From Prorocentrum cordatum (Eukaryota > Sar > Dinophyceae > Prorocentrales > Prorocentraceae), in contig CAUYUJ010016689.1 in NCBI GenBank assembly GCA_963575745.1, forward strand, positions 1 to 64,000: 64,000 bases of DNA. The letters run 5' to 3'. The notes below the pieces were generated by a model. The model worked only from the letters and a program-made list of their open reading frames with translations. It ran no database searches and had not been told where the DNA came from. Below, one piece after another: positions 1 through 10,466 of this stretch (position 1 is its first letter; every line of letters starts with the position of its first letter). A program made the position numbers and the translations under genes.

Positions 1-204
1 TAGGGCCTACCCTTGGGAAGCCTAGGGCCTTGGGTAGGGCCTACCCTTGGGAAGCCTAGGGCCTTGGGTAGGGCCTACCCTTGGGAAGCCTAGGGCCTTG
101 GGTAGGGCCTACCCTTGGGAAGCCTAGGGCCTTGGGTAGGGCCTACCCTTGGGAAGCCTAGGGCCTTGGGTAGGGCCTACCCTTGGGAAACCTAGGGCCT
201 TGGG
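1..204. repeat. 34-bp tandem repeat, six copies
   Basis: Six head-to-tail copies of a 34-bp unit beginning TAGGGCCTACCCTTGGG fill the first 204 bases. Only the last copy shows a clear substitution (G to A near 190). The array probably continues to the left of the window. The unit contains the internal palindrome-like pair TAGGGCC/GGCCCTA. No coding role is visible. Confidence 0.95.
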
Positions 205-1298
205 TAGGGCCTAGGGTAGCCAAGGCCCCCGGTGATCTATACCGAATGCGGTGGAGGAGGCTGAGGAGACATAACCAGAAGAGGCGGAGCAGAGGGGGTG
301 CGGCAGGTGGCGGGGGGCTGGGCGACTTGGGAACGAGAGCGGGAGGGGGGGTGGGCGGACAGGGCGCTGGAGGACGGGGGAGGGGGCGTCGCAGCTGGCA
401 GATGCCTCCCGAGAACCAGAGAGGGATAGAGAGGGAGAGAGCGCGAGGGAGAGCCAGGTCCCTGGAGGAGTTCCCGAAGCTTTCCTCCCTCAGCACCAAC
501 TGCACGGACGACTTCATGCTGGTCAGGCCGCGCGGCGCCGCGGGGCCTGCGGCCGCTGCGGAGGTCCCTTGGGCGGGGAGGGGGGGGGGGGGGGGGAATG
601 GCAGGCCAACGGCAGAGCCGCCGTGCACGCAGGCGCGGCCGGTCTCGGGGCCTCGCTGCCTCCTCTCCGACTCATCTTCCTCTGCCTGCACAGCGTTTTT
701 TCGGCGGGAGCGTTGCGCTGCATCACGCCGCTACCAGACCCACATGGTCTGATGGGTGCCGCCTCCTTCTTTCCTTGCTCCGCGGCCGCCAGTCTCCCTC
801 CCGGCCACCTGCAGAGTTCCGAGGTGTTGCGCGGTAGCCTTGTGTCTGCCCGACCGACATGTGAGAGCGCGAGGTCCGCGACAGACAAGTGGGAGGGTTC
901 GTTTCCTCTGTTCCGTGATGCTGTGCGGTTGTGCCGCCGATTCACCCGCTCATTCGCCAGTTGTCCCACAGGCTCGCAATATGCATGCGTGTATGTTTAC
1001 CAGCATTCATATGTATACACGTATGATTGTATTGGTGTGCATACACATCTACATCTTCGCCCGCAGTGCATATAGATATACGTGTACATACACATATTCA
1101 CATATTCACATATAACTGTATGTATGCATAGCCACCGTGGCGCAAGCGATTGCTCGAACTTCCGGCGATCGAAAGGCGTTTGACTTGTTAAAGGTATCGC
1201 GAGCAGCTTTCCTGCCTCGCGCAATGACCACTGCACATCGTCTTCAATGGCTTATTTCCGAAATTTCTGCTGGTCGACATGAGTTTGTTTTTCCTCGT

Positions 1299-1955
1299 TC
1301 AATCTAGAAACGAAGCGAGAACAAAAACAAGTCCACACTGCAGGCTGTGCACAATCAGCAACACGTGTAGAGATCTGCGTTGATGTGCGCAACGCCATCT
1401 CTGCGGGTTGCCGTCGACAGCAGCATTGCGACCGATAAGGCTCATTAATCGCACAGTTCTTTCACCAATGTCGTGGAGTTCTGGGTGCAGCCGCCAGGCA
1501 GCATTCCTGCCCAAGCCACCTTTTCTTCTGACATAATTGTCGATCTTATGGTGCGCAGCATGCTGATCATGCTCAGCCTGCTTGATGGCCCAGGTCTGAA
1601 GATTGCACGAACGCGTTGCCCTCCAGTTGTCGGGCATTAGACGGATGAGCATAAATTGCGCGTTAAGCATCATATTCGGGTGTTGTTTCCCTACGAGTTT
1701 CAATCCCGGCAAAGCTGCGTTTTCTCTGGCAGTGCATTTTGCCAGGGTGCTGACAGCGCCCCCGCGCCCAGTGCCGGCGCGACAGCGCGTCTCCAGGGAA
1801 TCACAGAGCGCGGAATGAACCAGCCCGGCACCAGAAGGAAGAAGAAACGATAGTGCAGTGGAAGGATAATTTGTTTGGCGAAGGATCCAAACAGATGCAG
1901 TTGTGACTGCCGCAGTTGAGGGTATCGTCTTCGGTGTACTGGGCGGGGGAGGCAT
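1299..1955 (-). CDS. unrecognised ORF, possibly an old exon
   Basis: A 218-codon open frame on the minus strand. Its second half has a mixed, protein-like composition (motifs such as DNYVRRKGGLG and ELHDIGERTVRL) rather than the low-complexity runs of neighbouring frames. I do not recognise it, and no splice sites or leader were found. The rest of 205-1960 holds GC-rich and TATA/CATA-rich stretches (970-1130) with nothing else I can support. It may be a chance frame. Confidence 0.2.
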   Translation of the reverse strand: MPPPPSTPKTIPSTAAVTTASVWILRQTNYPSTALSFLLPSGAGLVHSALCDSLETRCRAGTGRGGAVSTLAKCTARENAALPGLKLVGKQHPNMMLNAQFMLIRLMPDNWRATRSCNLQTWAIKQAEHDQHAAHHKIDNYVRRKGGLGRNAAWRLHPELHDIGERTVRLMSLIGRNAAVDGNPQRWRCAHQRRSLHVLLIVHSLQCGLVFVLASFLD

Positions 1956-1962
1956 GCGGACT

Positions 1963-2090
1963 GCGCCACTGGAACGGAGCTCCCTATCGGGCTACGGAAG
2001 AGGTACTGGGTAGGGGAGACGCACGCGGGCTGCGCCTCTGGGACCTCCTGTAGAGCTGCCTATGGGGCCACGAAGCGTTTTACTCGGTGG
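1963..2090 (+). repeat. two degraded copies of the 77-bp satellite, forward
   Basis: Two diverged units of the satellite that dominates 3680-8165, recognisable by GGAGCTCCCTAT and GCCTATGGGGCCACGAAGCG. They lie in forward orientation, about 1.6 kb outside the main inverted arrangement. The stretch 2091-2862 that follows holds no supported gene. Confidence 0.75.
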
Positions 2091-2862
2091 GGGAAACTCA
2101 GTTGAGCGGAAGATCGGGACAAATCGGAACCAGAGATTCTGGGAGTGTTCCGAAGAAAAATAAAACGCCGATTTGTGGAGCGTAGCGCGCGCATTCGCAG
2201 AAGTTCCCAAAGACTGTTCGGCTTGACGAGCCCAAGTAACACATGGGCGCTCAATTAAACTGTTGAGGGCGGGTAGAAAATCTGGTGCGCACGAGCATTG
2301 TGAGCGGGTGCGCGGCTTGCACGGGGGGCACAGTAGGGTTTCAGGGACTTGGGCGCTGGTCACTGCGCTGATGGGGGGCCCGAGCATGCGTCACACATAT
2401 TACGCCTGTGGCGCCATGGGGGCCGCATTTGCGGTTGCAGTTGGGCGGGCGCCCCGCCGCGCGCACCGCGGCGACAGCTCTCTCGGGCGCCCGCCCGCCG
2501 CCGTGGACGCAGTGGACCCAGCTAGTCTCTCGGTCGGCACGCGGCGGGTCGGCAGCCGCGACGCTGGCGGCCTGGAAATGCTTCGAAAGTGTTTCTCCCC
2601 GAGCCCGGGGCTATTGTACGTTTTCGGTGGCACGCGCAGCTCGAAGAAAAATCGCCTTGTCCGTCGGCGGCCAGTTGGCCGTCGTCGCGCAGAAGTACCG
2701 GCGGATGGCGCTGTCCACGCTCAGCGCAGAGAGCGTGTCCATGAGCGTGGACTCGTCGAGAGCAGGAGGAAGGACCTCGCGGCCGGGACCATCGCGGCCC
2801 GCGATGTCCACGGCCCCCACCCTGGGCGCGCGAGGACCTGCTGGGCGCCGCCGCAGCACGAT

Positions 2863-3068
2863 TTCAGAGAATCTCGGAACCAGAAATCTGGGCGCGCCAA
2901 ATTTCACGGGCCGAAAAACTCTCAGAGAGATTCGGCCAGCTTCGAGGTTTTGGGTTTATGGGAATGTTTCACGCGGGGTGGCTAGTTCAGAGATTTTCAG
3001 AGATTCTCAGAGAAGTTCGGACGCGAGAATTTGGCGCGCCCCGGTTTCTGGTTCTGTGAATCTCTGAA
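2863..3068. mobile_element. MITE-like element with ~36-bp terminal inverted repeats
   Basis: The left end begins TTCAGAGAATCTCGGAACC and the right end, read on the other strand, begins TTCAGAGATTCACAGAACC. The arms stay matched through CCAGAAA and GGGCGCGCCAAATT. Total length is 206 bp with no coding potential, as expected of a non-autonomous DNA element or foldback. No clear target-site duplication was found. A fragment of the arm (GGAACCAGAGATTCTGGGAG) also lies near 2127. The following stretch 3069-3531 is without a supported gene. Confidence 0.7.
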
Positions 3069-3531
3069 CAGCGGTTCCTTAGGTTTTACCGGGCCCCCAG
3101 GCGTCCTATATTGTCAGCCAGAGACGAGCGACCGGCTGGCGCCGCGCCCGATGCTTCCGGAGTTGCGAACTCGGTCTTCGATTCCCTGGGGCCCGCGGGC
3201 CCCTGGGCCAATCGCGAGGTTGCCGAGGGCCCCAGGCGGTTGCGCGCGATTGTCTCGGAAACCGGGGCTGGGCATCCATGGTGGACGCCCGCGCGTGCGC
3301 GCTAGGTGTCCGCGAGATTGTTCGGTGGCGGATCTTGCATGGCGTGGGGACTTTCCAAAGACTTTCTGGGGTGTTCTCCACGGTTATTTCGGCGCGCTTC
3401 GGGAACCTTGGGGCGGCGCGGGGAAGTCGCCTGGCCGCGCGCGGGACTTTTTTTCCAATGCCTTCTTGGGCATTATCGCGGTGTTGCGTGGCCGAAGAGG
3501 TCACTGAGTAACGCGCTTTTTGCCATTTTCG

Positions 3532-3600
3532 TGTTTTTCCCAACCATCCTGTGGTGTTGGGTCCTCGTTTTGAAGAGACGGTGCCCGCGTCCTCTCCTCT
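3532..3600 (+). repeat. left outer arm of a large inverted duplication
   Basis: The segment containing CAACCATCCTGTGGTG and GGGTCCTCGTTTTGAAGAGAC is the near-exact reverse complement of 8255-8325. It is followed inward by a TCC tract and by GTTTCACCCACCCATTACAG, which also has a mirror partner at about 8165-8190. The two arms enclose satellite blocks of opposite orientation. Confidence 0.75.
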
Positions 3601-3665
3601 CCTCCTCTCCTCCTCTCCTCCTCCTCCCCCCTCCTCCTCCTCCTCCTCCCTCTCCTCCCTCCTCT
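3590..3665. repeat. (TCC)n tract
   Basis: A pyrimidine-rich, mostly TCC/TCTCC tract between the inverted arm and the satellite array. It is the first of roughly twenty TCC/GGA tracts in the window. Confidence 0.9.
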
Positions 3666-3679
3666 CTGCGTTTCACCCA

Positions 3680-5720
3680 CCCATTACAGCGCTTCGTGGC
3701 TCCATAGGGAGCTCCACCGAAGGCCCCAGTGGGGGTGTCCACATGCGGTTCCCCCACCCAGGGCAGCGTTTCGTGGCCCCATAGGGAGCTCCACCGAAGG
3801 CCCCAGTGGGGTGTCCACATGCGGTTCCCCCACCCAGGGCAGCGTTTCGTGGCCCCATAGGGAGCTCCACCGAAGGCCCCAGTGGGGGTGTCCACATTGC
3901 GGTTCCCCCACCCAGGGCAGCGTTTCGTGGCCCCATAGGGAGCTCCACCGAAGGCCCCAGTGGGGGTGTCCACATGCGGTTCCCCCACCCAGGGCAGCGT
4001 TTCGTGGCCCCATAGGGAGCTCCACCGAAGGCCCCAGTGGGGGTGTCCACATGCGGTTCCCCCACCCAGGGCAGCGTTTCGTGGCCCCATAGGGAGCTCC
4101 ACCGAAGGCCCCAGTGGGGGTGTTCCACATGCGGTTCCCCCACCCAGGGCAGCGTTTCGTGGCCCCATAGGGAGCTCCACCGAAGGCCCCAGTGGGGGTG
4201 TCCACATGCGGTTCCCCCACCCAGGGCAGCGTTTCGTGGCCCCATAGGGAGCTCCACCGAAGGCCCCAGTGGGGGTGTCGCATGCGGTTCCCCCACCCAG
4301 GGCAGCGTTTCGTAGGCCCCATAGGGAGCTCCACCGAAGGCCCCAGTGGGGGTGTCCATGCGGTTCCCCACCAGGGCAGCGTTCGGGGCCCCAGGGGAGC
4401 TCCACCGAAGCCCCCGGGCTGTCCCATGCGGTTCCCCACCCAGGGCAGCGTTTCGTGGCCCCATAGGGAGCTCCACCGAAGGCCCCAGTGGGGGGGTCCA
4501 CATGCGGTTCCCCCACCCAGGGCAGCGTTTCGTGGCCCCATAGGGAGCTCCACCGAAGGCCCCAGTGGGGGTGTCCACATGCGGTTCCCCCACCCAGGGC
4601 AGCGTTTCGTGGCCCCATAGGGAGCTCCACCGAAGGCCCCAGTGGGGGTGTTCGCATGCGGTTCCCCCACCCAGGGGAGCTCCACCGAAGGCCCCAGTGG
4701 GGGTGTTCGCATGCGGTTCCCCCACCCAGGGCAGCGTTCGTGGCCTAGTGGCCCCAGTGGGGGTTGCGGTTCCCCCACCCAGGGCAGCGTCCCCATAGGG
4801 AGCTCCACCGAAGGCCCCAGTGGGGGTGTCCACATGCGTTCCCCCACCCAGGGCAGCGTTTCGTGGCCCCATAGGGAGCTCCACCGAAGGCCCCAGTGGG
4901 GGTGTCCACATGCGGGCGGTGGCCCCATATAGGGAGCTCCACCGAAGGCCCCGGTTTGTCCACATTCCCGGTTCCACCCAGGGCAGCGTTTCGTGGCCCC
5001 ATAGGGAGCTCCACCGAAGGCCCAGTGGGGGTGTCCACATGCGGTTCCCCCACCCGGGCAGCGTTTCGTGGCCCCATAGGGAGCTCCACCGAAGGCCCCA
5101 GTGGGGGTGTCCACATGCGGTTCCCCCACCCAGGGCAGCGTTTCGTGGCCCCATAGGGAGCTCCACCGAAGGCCCCAGTGGGGGTGTCCACATGCGGTTC
5201 CCCCACCCAGGGCAGCGTTTCGTGGCCCCATAGGGAGCTCCACCGAAGGCCCCAGTGGGGGTGTCCACATGCGGTTCCCCCACCCAGGGCAGCGTTTCGT
5301 GGCCCCATAGGGAGCTCCACCGAAGGCCCCAGTGGGGGTGTTCGCATGCGGTTCCCCCACCCAGGGCAGCGTTTCGTAGCCCCATAGGGAGCTCCACCGA
5401 AGGCCCCAGTGGGGGTGTTCGCATGCGGTTCCCCCACCCAGGGCAGCGTTTCGTGGCCCCATAGGGAGCTCCACCGAAGGCCCCAGTGGGGGTGTTCGCA
5501 TGCGGTTCCCCCACCCAGGGCAGCGTTTCGTAGCCCCATAGGGAGCTCCACCGAAGGCCCCAGTGGGGGTGTTCGCATGCGGTTCCCTTACCCAGGGCAG
5601 CGTTTCGTGGCCCCATGGGGAGCTCCACCGAAAGCCCCCGTGGCGCAGTCCGCATGCGGTTCCCCCATCCAAGGCAGCGCTTCGTGGCCCCATATGGAGC
5701 CCCACCGAAAGCGGCACCCA
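3680..5720 (-). repeat. 77-bp satellite, about 26 units, reverse orientation
   Basis: Unit on the plus strand: GCGTTTCGTGGCCCCATAGG, then GAGCTCCACCGAAGGCCCC, then AGTGGGGGTGTCCACATGCG, then GTTCCCCCACCCAGGGCA, giving 77 bp. Outer units are nearly identical. Units around 4290-4460 and 4670-5060 carry many small deletions. Units to the right of 5340 alternate a TTCGCATGCGG variant. Because 77 is not a multiple of three and the unit lacks stops, frames of up to 680 codons cross it; these are not genes. No transcription signal is visible. Confidence 0.97.
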
Positions 5721-6089
5721 CAACGCGTTACCAACAATTGCTTATGGTTGGGTCTTTCGCCAGGATAATTTTTTCGTTGCGTTGGTTGCGTGATTGCTTT
5801 GGCGGTCCGCCTCCTTGGGGCCCCCCTCGGGGCCTCAAGTTTGTTTTGTTGACGTCGGGCCTTCTGGAGTGAAAGGCGCTCGGCGCTGAATTCCCCCGGG
5901 CGCGCGCGTGCCCAAATGCGCGCCGTGGTTTCATCCGCGCCGGGGCGCATTTCTTCCTTCGCGAAGCCGATGGCGCCCAGGGCGCGGCAGGCCCGGCCCG
6001 TTCGGCGGCGCCCCCGGTGATTTGAAAAACCGAGCATGATTTTTATCCCGGTCAAATTTTGCCCCGATCCCGGCTTCATCGTAGTAGCG
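5721..6089. other. unique spacer at the centre of the inverted satellite
   Basis: A 370-bp single-copy spacer separates the reverse satellite block on the left from the forward block on the right. It is GC-rich and contains no frame that I would call coding. Confidence 0.6.
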
Positions 6090-6840
6090 CACGCGGGCTG
6101 CGCAATTGAGACCTTCGGTGGCGCTCCCTATGGGGCCACGAAACGCTGTACTGTGTGGGGGAGACGCATGCGGGCTGCGCCACTGGGACCTTCGGTGGAG
6201 CTCCCTATGGGGTCACGAAAGGCTGTACTGGGTGTGGGAGGCGCATGCGGGCTGCGCCACTGGGACCTTAAGAGAAAGCTCCCTATGGGCCACGGAGCGC
6301 TACACTGGGAGTGGCGGACGCACGCGGGCACCCCCGCGGGGGCCTTCGGTGGACCTCTCTACGGGGCCACGGAACGCTGTACTGGGTGTGGCGGACGCAT
6401 GCGGGCACCCCCAATGGGGCCTTCGGTGGAGTTCCCTATGGGGTCACGGAACGCTGTACTGGGTGTGGCGGACGCCTGCGGGCACCCCCACTGGGGCCTT
6501 CGGTGGAGCTCCCTATGGGGCCACGAAACGCTGTGCGTGGTGTGGCGGACGCATGCGGGCACCCCATTGGGGCCTTCGGTGGAGCTTCGTATGGGGCCAC
6601 GAAGCACCGCTGTAGTGGGTGTGGCGGACGCATGTGGGCACCCCCATTGGGGCCTTCGGTGGAGCTCCTTCTGGGGCCACGAAGCGCTGTACTGGGTGTG
6701 GCGGACGCATGCGGGCGCCCCCGCCGGGGTCTTCGGTTGAGCTCCCTAAGAGGCCACGATGCGCTGTACTGGGTGTGGCGGCGCATGCGGGCGGTCCCAC
6801 TGGGGCCTTTCGTGGGGCCACGAAGCGCTGTGCTGACTGG
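6090..6840 (+). repeat. 77-bp satellite, about ten diverged forward units
   Basis: The same unit as 3680-5720 but in opposite orientation and much more diverged, for example TTCGGTGGAGCTCCCTATGG followed by GGCCACGAAACGCTGTACTG and GGCGGACGCATGCGGGC. Units are 72-80 bp. The array stops where composite element I begins and resumes at 7827, so the element most likely inserted into a formerly continuous array. Confidence 0.9.
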
Positions 6841-6850
6841 GGAATTGTTG

Positions 6851-7826
6851 ACGCTTCGCGTATCCCCACCAGCCCATCCAGAAACGATGCTCAGGGGAGT
6901 TGAGGTGATCAGGGAAGTCGGGGAGCATGCAGAATAACAAAGGGCGGGGGAAGCTGTCACAGACCCCGAGAGGGGGAGGATGGAAGAGGAGTCGTCGTCG
7001 TCGTCGTCGTCGTCGGAGGAGGAGGAGGAGGAGGAGGAGGGGGAAGAGGAGGAGGAGGAGGAGGAGGAGGAGGACGGAGAAGGAGGAAGAATCGGAGGAG
7101 GAGGAGGAGGAGGGGAAGGAGCTTCTTGGGGGTCTTTTGAGGGCCTCTTGGAGGGCTTTTTGGGCGCCTTGGGGCATCTTGGGCGCCTCTTGGGACCCTC
7201 TTGAGGCGCTCTGGGGAGCCTTCGGGGCGCTTTTGGGGCCATCTTGGAGGGAGTCGATCAAACAAGAGGGGGGGTTTAATTAGCGCCCCCCCTCGGAAGC
7301 CCCTAAAATCGCCTCTTGGACCCCTCTTGGAACGCTCTTGGAGTGCTCTTGGGCGCTCTTGGGGCCGTCTTGGGGCTCTTTTGGGGCTCTCTTGGGGCCC
7401 TCTTGGGCCATCTTGGAGCCATCTCCAGGCCTCGGATGGCCATCGGAAGCGAAAAGGCGAGAAAGCAAAAATCATTGATTTTCCTTAGGTTTTGGGACGA
7501 TTTTGGCCTCTTCGGGGCCTCCTTGGGGAGCTGTTTGGCCACTTGGAGTTATCTTGGGGCCGTCTTTGGGCTTCTTGGAACCATCTTAGGAGCCATCGTG
7601 AGCGATCTTGCGCTATCTTGAGCCATCTTGGAGCTCATCTTGGGTTCTCTGAGGCGCTCTTGGAGCCGTCTTGGGCCATCTTGGACGCTCTAACTACCCG
7701 CGGCCCCCCCCGTCCAGGTCCAGGGGAGGGGGTAGGGGGAGGGGTAAACCCCTCCCCAAGGGGGAAGAGGGAGGGGTGGAAGAGGATCTGCTCTAGACCA
7801 CCTACGCCCAGAGGGCTGGTGGGATT
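6851..7826 (+). mobile_element. composite TIR element, copy I
   Basis: Begins ACGCTTCGCGTATCCCCACC; its terminal ATCCCCACCAGCCC (6862-6875) is repeated inverted at the other end as GGGCTGGTGGGATT (7813-7826). Order inside: a conserved head (CATCCAGAAACGATG, GAGTTGAGGTGATC), a GGA tract (7016-7115), a quasi-repeat of CTTGGGGCC units (7117-7690) interrupted by GGAGTCGATCAAACAAG and AAAATCATTGATTTTCC, then a GC-rich palindrome (GGGTAAACCCCTCCCC) and GACCACCTACGCCC. No protein is encoded. Three other copies (29711, 33337 inverted, 46481 inverted) share this order. Confidence 0.75.
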
Positions 7827-8165
7827 CGGTCGAGGTCCCTATGGGGCCACGAAGCGCTGTACTGGGTGTGGCGGACGCACGCGGGCACCCCAACTGGGAC
7901 CTTCGGTGGAGCTCCCTATGGGGCCACGGAACGCTGTGCTGGGTGTGGCGGACGCATGCGGGCACCCCCAATGGGGCCTTCGGTGGAGCTCCCTGTGCGG
8001 CCGCGAAGCGCTGTACTGGGGGTTGCGGACGCATGCGGGCGCCCCATTGGGGTCTTTCGGCGGGGTTCCCTATGGGGCCACGAAGCGCTGTAGTGGGTGT
8101 GGCGCGCGCGCGCTAGCATCCCCACTAGAGCCTTCAGCGTAGCTCCTCATAGGGCCACGAATCAT
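7827..8165 (+). repeat. 77-bp satellite, about four forward units
   Basis: Continuation of the forward array after the composite element. The last unit (TAGCTCCTCATAGGGCCACG) runs into GATGGGTGCGCTGAAACGGG, which mirrors the junction at 3670 on the left side. Confidence 0.9.
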
Positions 8166-8254
8166 GCGATGGGTGCGCTGAAACGGGTGATGACGATGGT
8201 GATGTTGATGATGATGCTGATGATGAGAGGAGGAGGGAGGGGGCAGTTGGAGGA

Positions 8255-8325
8255 ATATGAGGAGTGTTCGCGGGGATCGTCTCTTCAAGACGAGGACCCA
8301 AACACCACAGGATGGTTTGGAAAGA
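8255..8325 (-). repeat. right outer arm of the inverted duplication
   Basis: GGATCGTCTCTTCAAGACGA, GGACCCAAACACCACAGGAT and GGTTTGGAAAGAC are the reverse complement of 3532-3600. The arm closes the 4.8-kb inverted structure. Confidence 0.75.
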
Positions 8326-8487
8326 CATGCGCAGATGCATATGCATATGCAGATGTATATGATCATGCTTTCGCATATTATATATATGTATGCATCTATA
8401 CATGTAACGGAGCACCAGGCCCGGGCGCCCGGGGCCGGCGCCCGCCAGAAGGCACCAAGGAGGCCCCAAGAGGCTCCAGAACAGACC

Positions 8488-8523
8488 CCGTAGCCATTTT
8501 GGCTCAAGCCATGTTGGCTCAAG
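8488..8523 (+). promoter_or_regulatory. tandem relict of the dinoflagellate spliced leader
   Basis: 8488-8508 matches bases 2-22 of the 22-nt leader, starting CCGTAGCCATTTTGGCTC. It is followed directly by CCATGTTGGCTCAAG (8509-8523), a second copy lacking the CCGTAG start and carrying one T-to-G change. A full leader joined to a copy cut at its internal AG is what results when an integrated leader is itself used as the trans-splice acceptor in a later round and the mRNA is again copied into DNA. It marks the 5' end of the LINE transcript; ORF1 starts 143 nt downstream. Confidence 0.9.
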
Positions 8524-8666
8524 TGCCGAGGTGCCGCGCTCGTGGTCGCAGGTGCCTGCCCAGGCAGACCACGTGCTGACTGTTACTCTTCCTCATGCAG
8601 TTCCCATATTGTATTCACAGTTTCACTTGATACAGCATTTTGCTGCGTCGCAGCTGCTCCGCCGCG

Positions 8667-9794
8667 ATGAGCCCGAGGGTGAAGAAGGCGGCTGCCAAGG
8701 CTGCGAGGGAGGAGCGTGAGCAGCGTAGCCAGAGCCGCTACGCGAGGCGTCACCGCGCAAGCTCCCATTCACGTTCGATGTCGGCCAGTTCGGACAGGTC
8801 GTGGAGTCGGAGCCGAGGCGGACGCTCTGGCATCAGCACCAGCGAGGACAGCCGTGGGCACCGTGGCTCCAGCCATGACATGCAGAAGGAGACGCCGCCT
8901 GTCTGGGTCAAGGACCTCATGACGGAGGTAAGGGGTATGAACACCAATATCGAGCGCATCGAGCAGCCGATGGCGCAGGAGGCGCAGGAGTTCCCCAGTG
9001 CTCTTCAGATCCATGACCAGAACTTGGCGCAGGTACATCAACGTCTTCTGGTGGTTGAGCAAGGATCCACGGCTGCCATTGCTACAGCTGTGGCGGCGGC
9101 CGTCGACGAGAAGATTGCGGCCATCCCGTCTGGCGCCCAGCAGAAGGGGGAGGACATCGAGAGGAAGTTGAAGATGATGGCGACGAGCAAGCCTGGTGGT
9201 GGGCCCGCTGGCAGCAACCTGCACTTGGCGTCGACGCGCGAGCAGGAGGGCGCCTGCCGCTTGATCCTGGCGGGGTTCGAGTCTCCACTGATGGGGCGTG
9301 CGCTCCGCCGGGCTGCTGAACAGGTTCGTGATCTTTGTGCGCCACAAAGAGAGTGGCCATCCATAACTATTAAGGCCTTTGACATGTCGAGGAAAGCGAC
9401 CTTGGAATTCCCGACGGCTACTAAGTGCTCGGACTTCTTCAGTGCGTTCAAGGCTCGTGGTCCTGTGGCGTTTCCGAGTCCTCTGGCGGATGGGCTGCAG
9501 TATCAACTTCGTGTCAAGCGTGACATCAACCAGCACGGGGGGAAGCTCTTCCTCGTCATGGGGAAAGTGCGGAAGGTCATCAGTGAGGCCATTGGCACGC
9601 GCTACGAGGTGGGCTCGAACGGCTTTGGCAGCGCGGTCTTCATCCTCACCAAACCCGAATGCCCGTTGATGACGGTGCAGCTGAAGCTGAACGGCGACGA
9701 GGTGGAGCACGAGATAGCCGAGGCTGCGTTCGTGAGCCTGGGCCTTCAGGCGATCTTGCCTGCGGTCAGGGCGGCGCTGGTGGCTACCTTTTGA
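8667..9794 (+). CDS. LINE ORF1 protein, putative nucleic-acid binding
   Basis: 375 codons from ATG at 8667 to TGA at 9792-9794; the upstream in-frame extension is less likely because this ATG follows the leader relict. The N terminus is basic and Arg/Ser-rich (RSQSRYARRH, SRSMSASSDRSWSRSRGG). A heptad-like middle (residues about 80-180) could form a coiled coil, and the C-terminal half (LILAGFESPLMGRALRRAAE onward) is a globular, RRM-sized region. This plan fits LINE ORF1 proteins that coat the RNA, though no family motif is diagnostic. The frame is uninterrupted, unlike ORF2 downstream. Function is inferred from position. Confidence 0.7.
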   Translation: MSPRVKKAAAKAAREEREQRSQSRYARRHRASSHSRSMSASSDRSWSRSRGGRSGISTSEDSRGHRGSSHDMQKETPPVWVKDLMTEVRGMNTNIERIEQPMAQEAQEFPSALQIHDQNLAQVHQRLLVVEQGSTAAIATAVAAAVDEKIAAIPSGAQQKGEDIERKLKMMATSKPGGGPAGSNLHLASTREQEGACRLILAGFESPLMGRALRRAAEQVRDLCAPQREWPSITIKAFDMSRKATLEFPTATKCSDFFSAFKARGPVAFPSPLADGLQYQLRVKRDINQHGGKLFLVMGKVRKVISEAIGTRYEVGSNGFGSAVFILTKPECPLMTVQLKLNGDEVEHEIAEAAFVSLGLQAILPAVRAALVATF

Positions 9795-10466
9795 TGGGGC
9801 ACGGCGCAGCGCGGACTGCGAAGTGCGAGAGGCGCGAGTGGGTGCAGCTGGGCGAGCCTTGATTGGGATCCTTCGCGAAGGTGAGGGCGACGAGGCTGGC
9901 CGCTTGCTGCGTCGTGTCCAGTGCGTTAGATTGCCAGAGAATCCTTTGCTGGTTTCAACAGCTTCCGCTGTGTGTTCAGCCGACCCGCCCCCCTCTTCTC
10001 GGGGGGGGGGGGGGGGGAGATTGAAGTTTGCGGTTTGTTTAGATGTGCGAATAAAGCTCTTAGGCTATTTCCGATGGCAGACCCAAATGGGGCTCCTGAG
10101 GTACCCCCTGAGGCTCGAGGCGTCGGTTGCAGCCCCCCCTTCTTTGTGACGGTCTGCACGTGGAACACCAACGGTCTCTCTGGGAGGATTCGCGGGGGGT
10201 AATTCAATTTGCGCAAGGAAGTTTGCGTACGCTTTGGGACTTTGCGCGAAGTATGATGAGGTTTGTTTCCAGGAATGCCATGGTCATGAGGGGGATGTGG
10301 TTGTGTTACTTCAGCGGTTGCGACGCGCTGAGATTTGCGAGCTTTTTCCACTCGACGGCCGCGGGTGGAGCGGTCACAGTGCTTAGCGATCGTCTGCGGC
10401 AGCAGTTTGCAGATATCAACCATGTGGTTGCGGTGGACGGGAGGACTTTGATCACGGAATTGAGGG

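Noticed and set aside
183-752. 189-codon frame downstream of the 34-bp array
   Set aside because: Low-complexity Arg/Gly translation of GC-rich DNA, with overlapping frames of equal length on both strands; no splice sites or family.
1128-1150. TAGCCACCGTGGCGCAAGC as a possible spliced-leader relict
   Set aside because: Four mismatches in the 19-base core and no coding start downstream; too weak.
2263-2985. 240-codon frame
   Set aside because: Runs into the MITE at 2863, overlaps equally long frames in other phases, and shows no recognisable motif.
3473-5723. Open frames of 280-680 codons on the minus strand across the satellite
   Set aside because: They are created by a stop-free 77-bp unit read in rotating frames; the peptide is only the repeat, and frames exist on both strands.
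6436-7475. Long Ser/Pro/Arg frames around 6.4-7.5 kb
   Set aside because: They run through GGA tracts and CTTGGGGCC units of the composite element and satellite; no non-repeat sequence is encoded.
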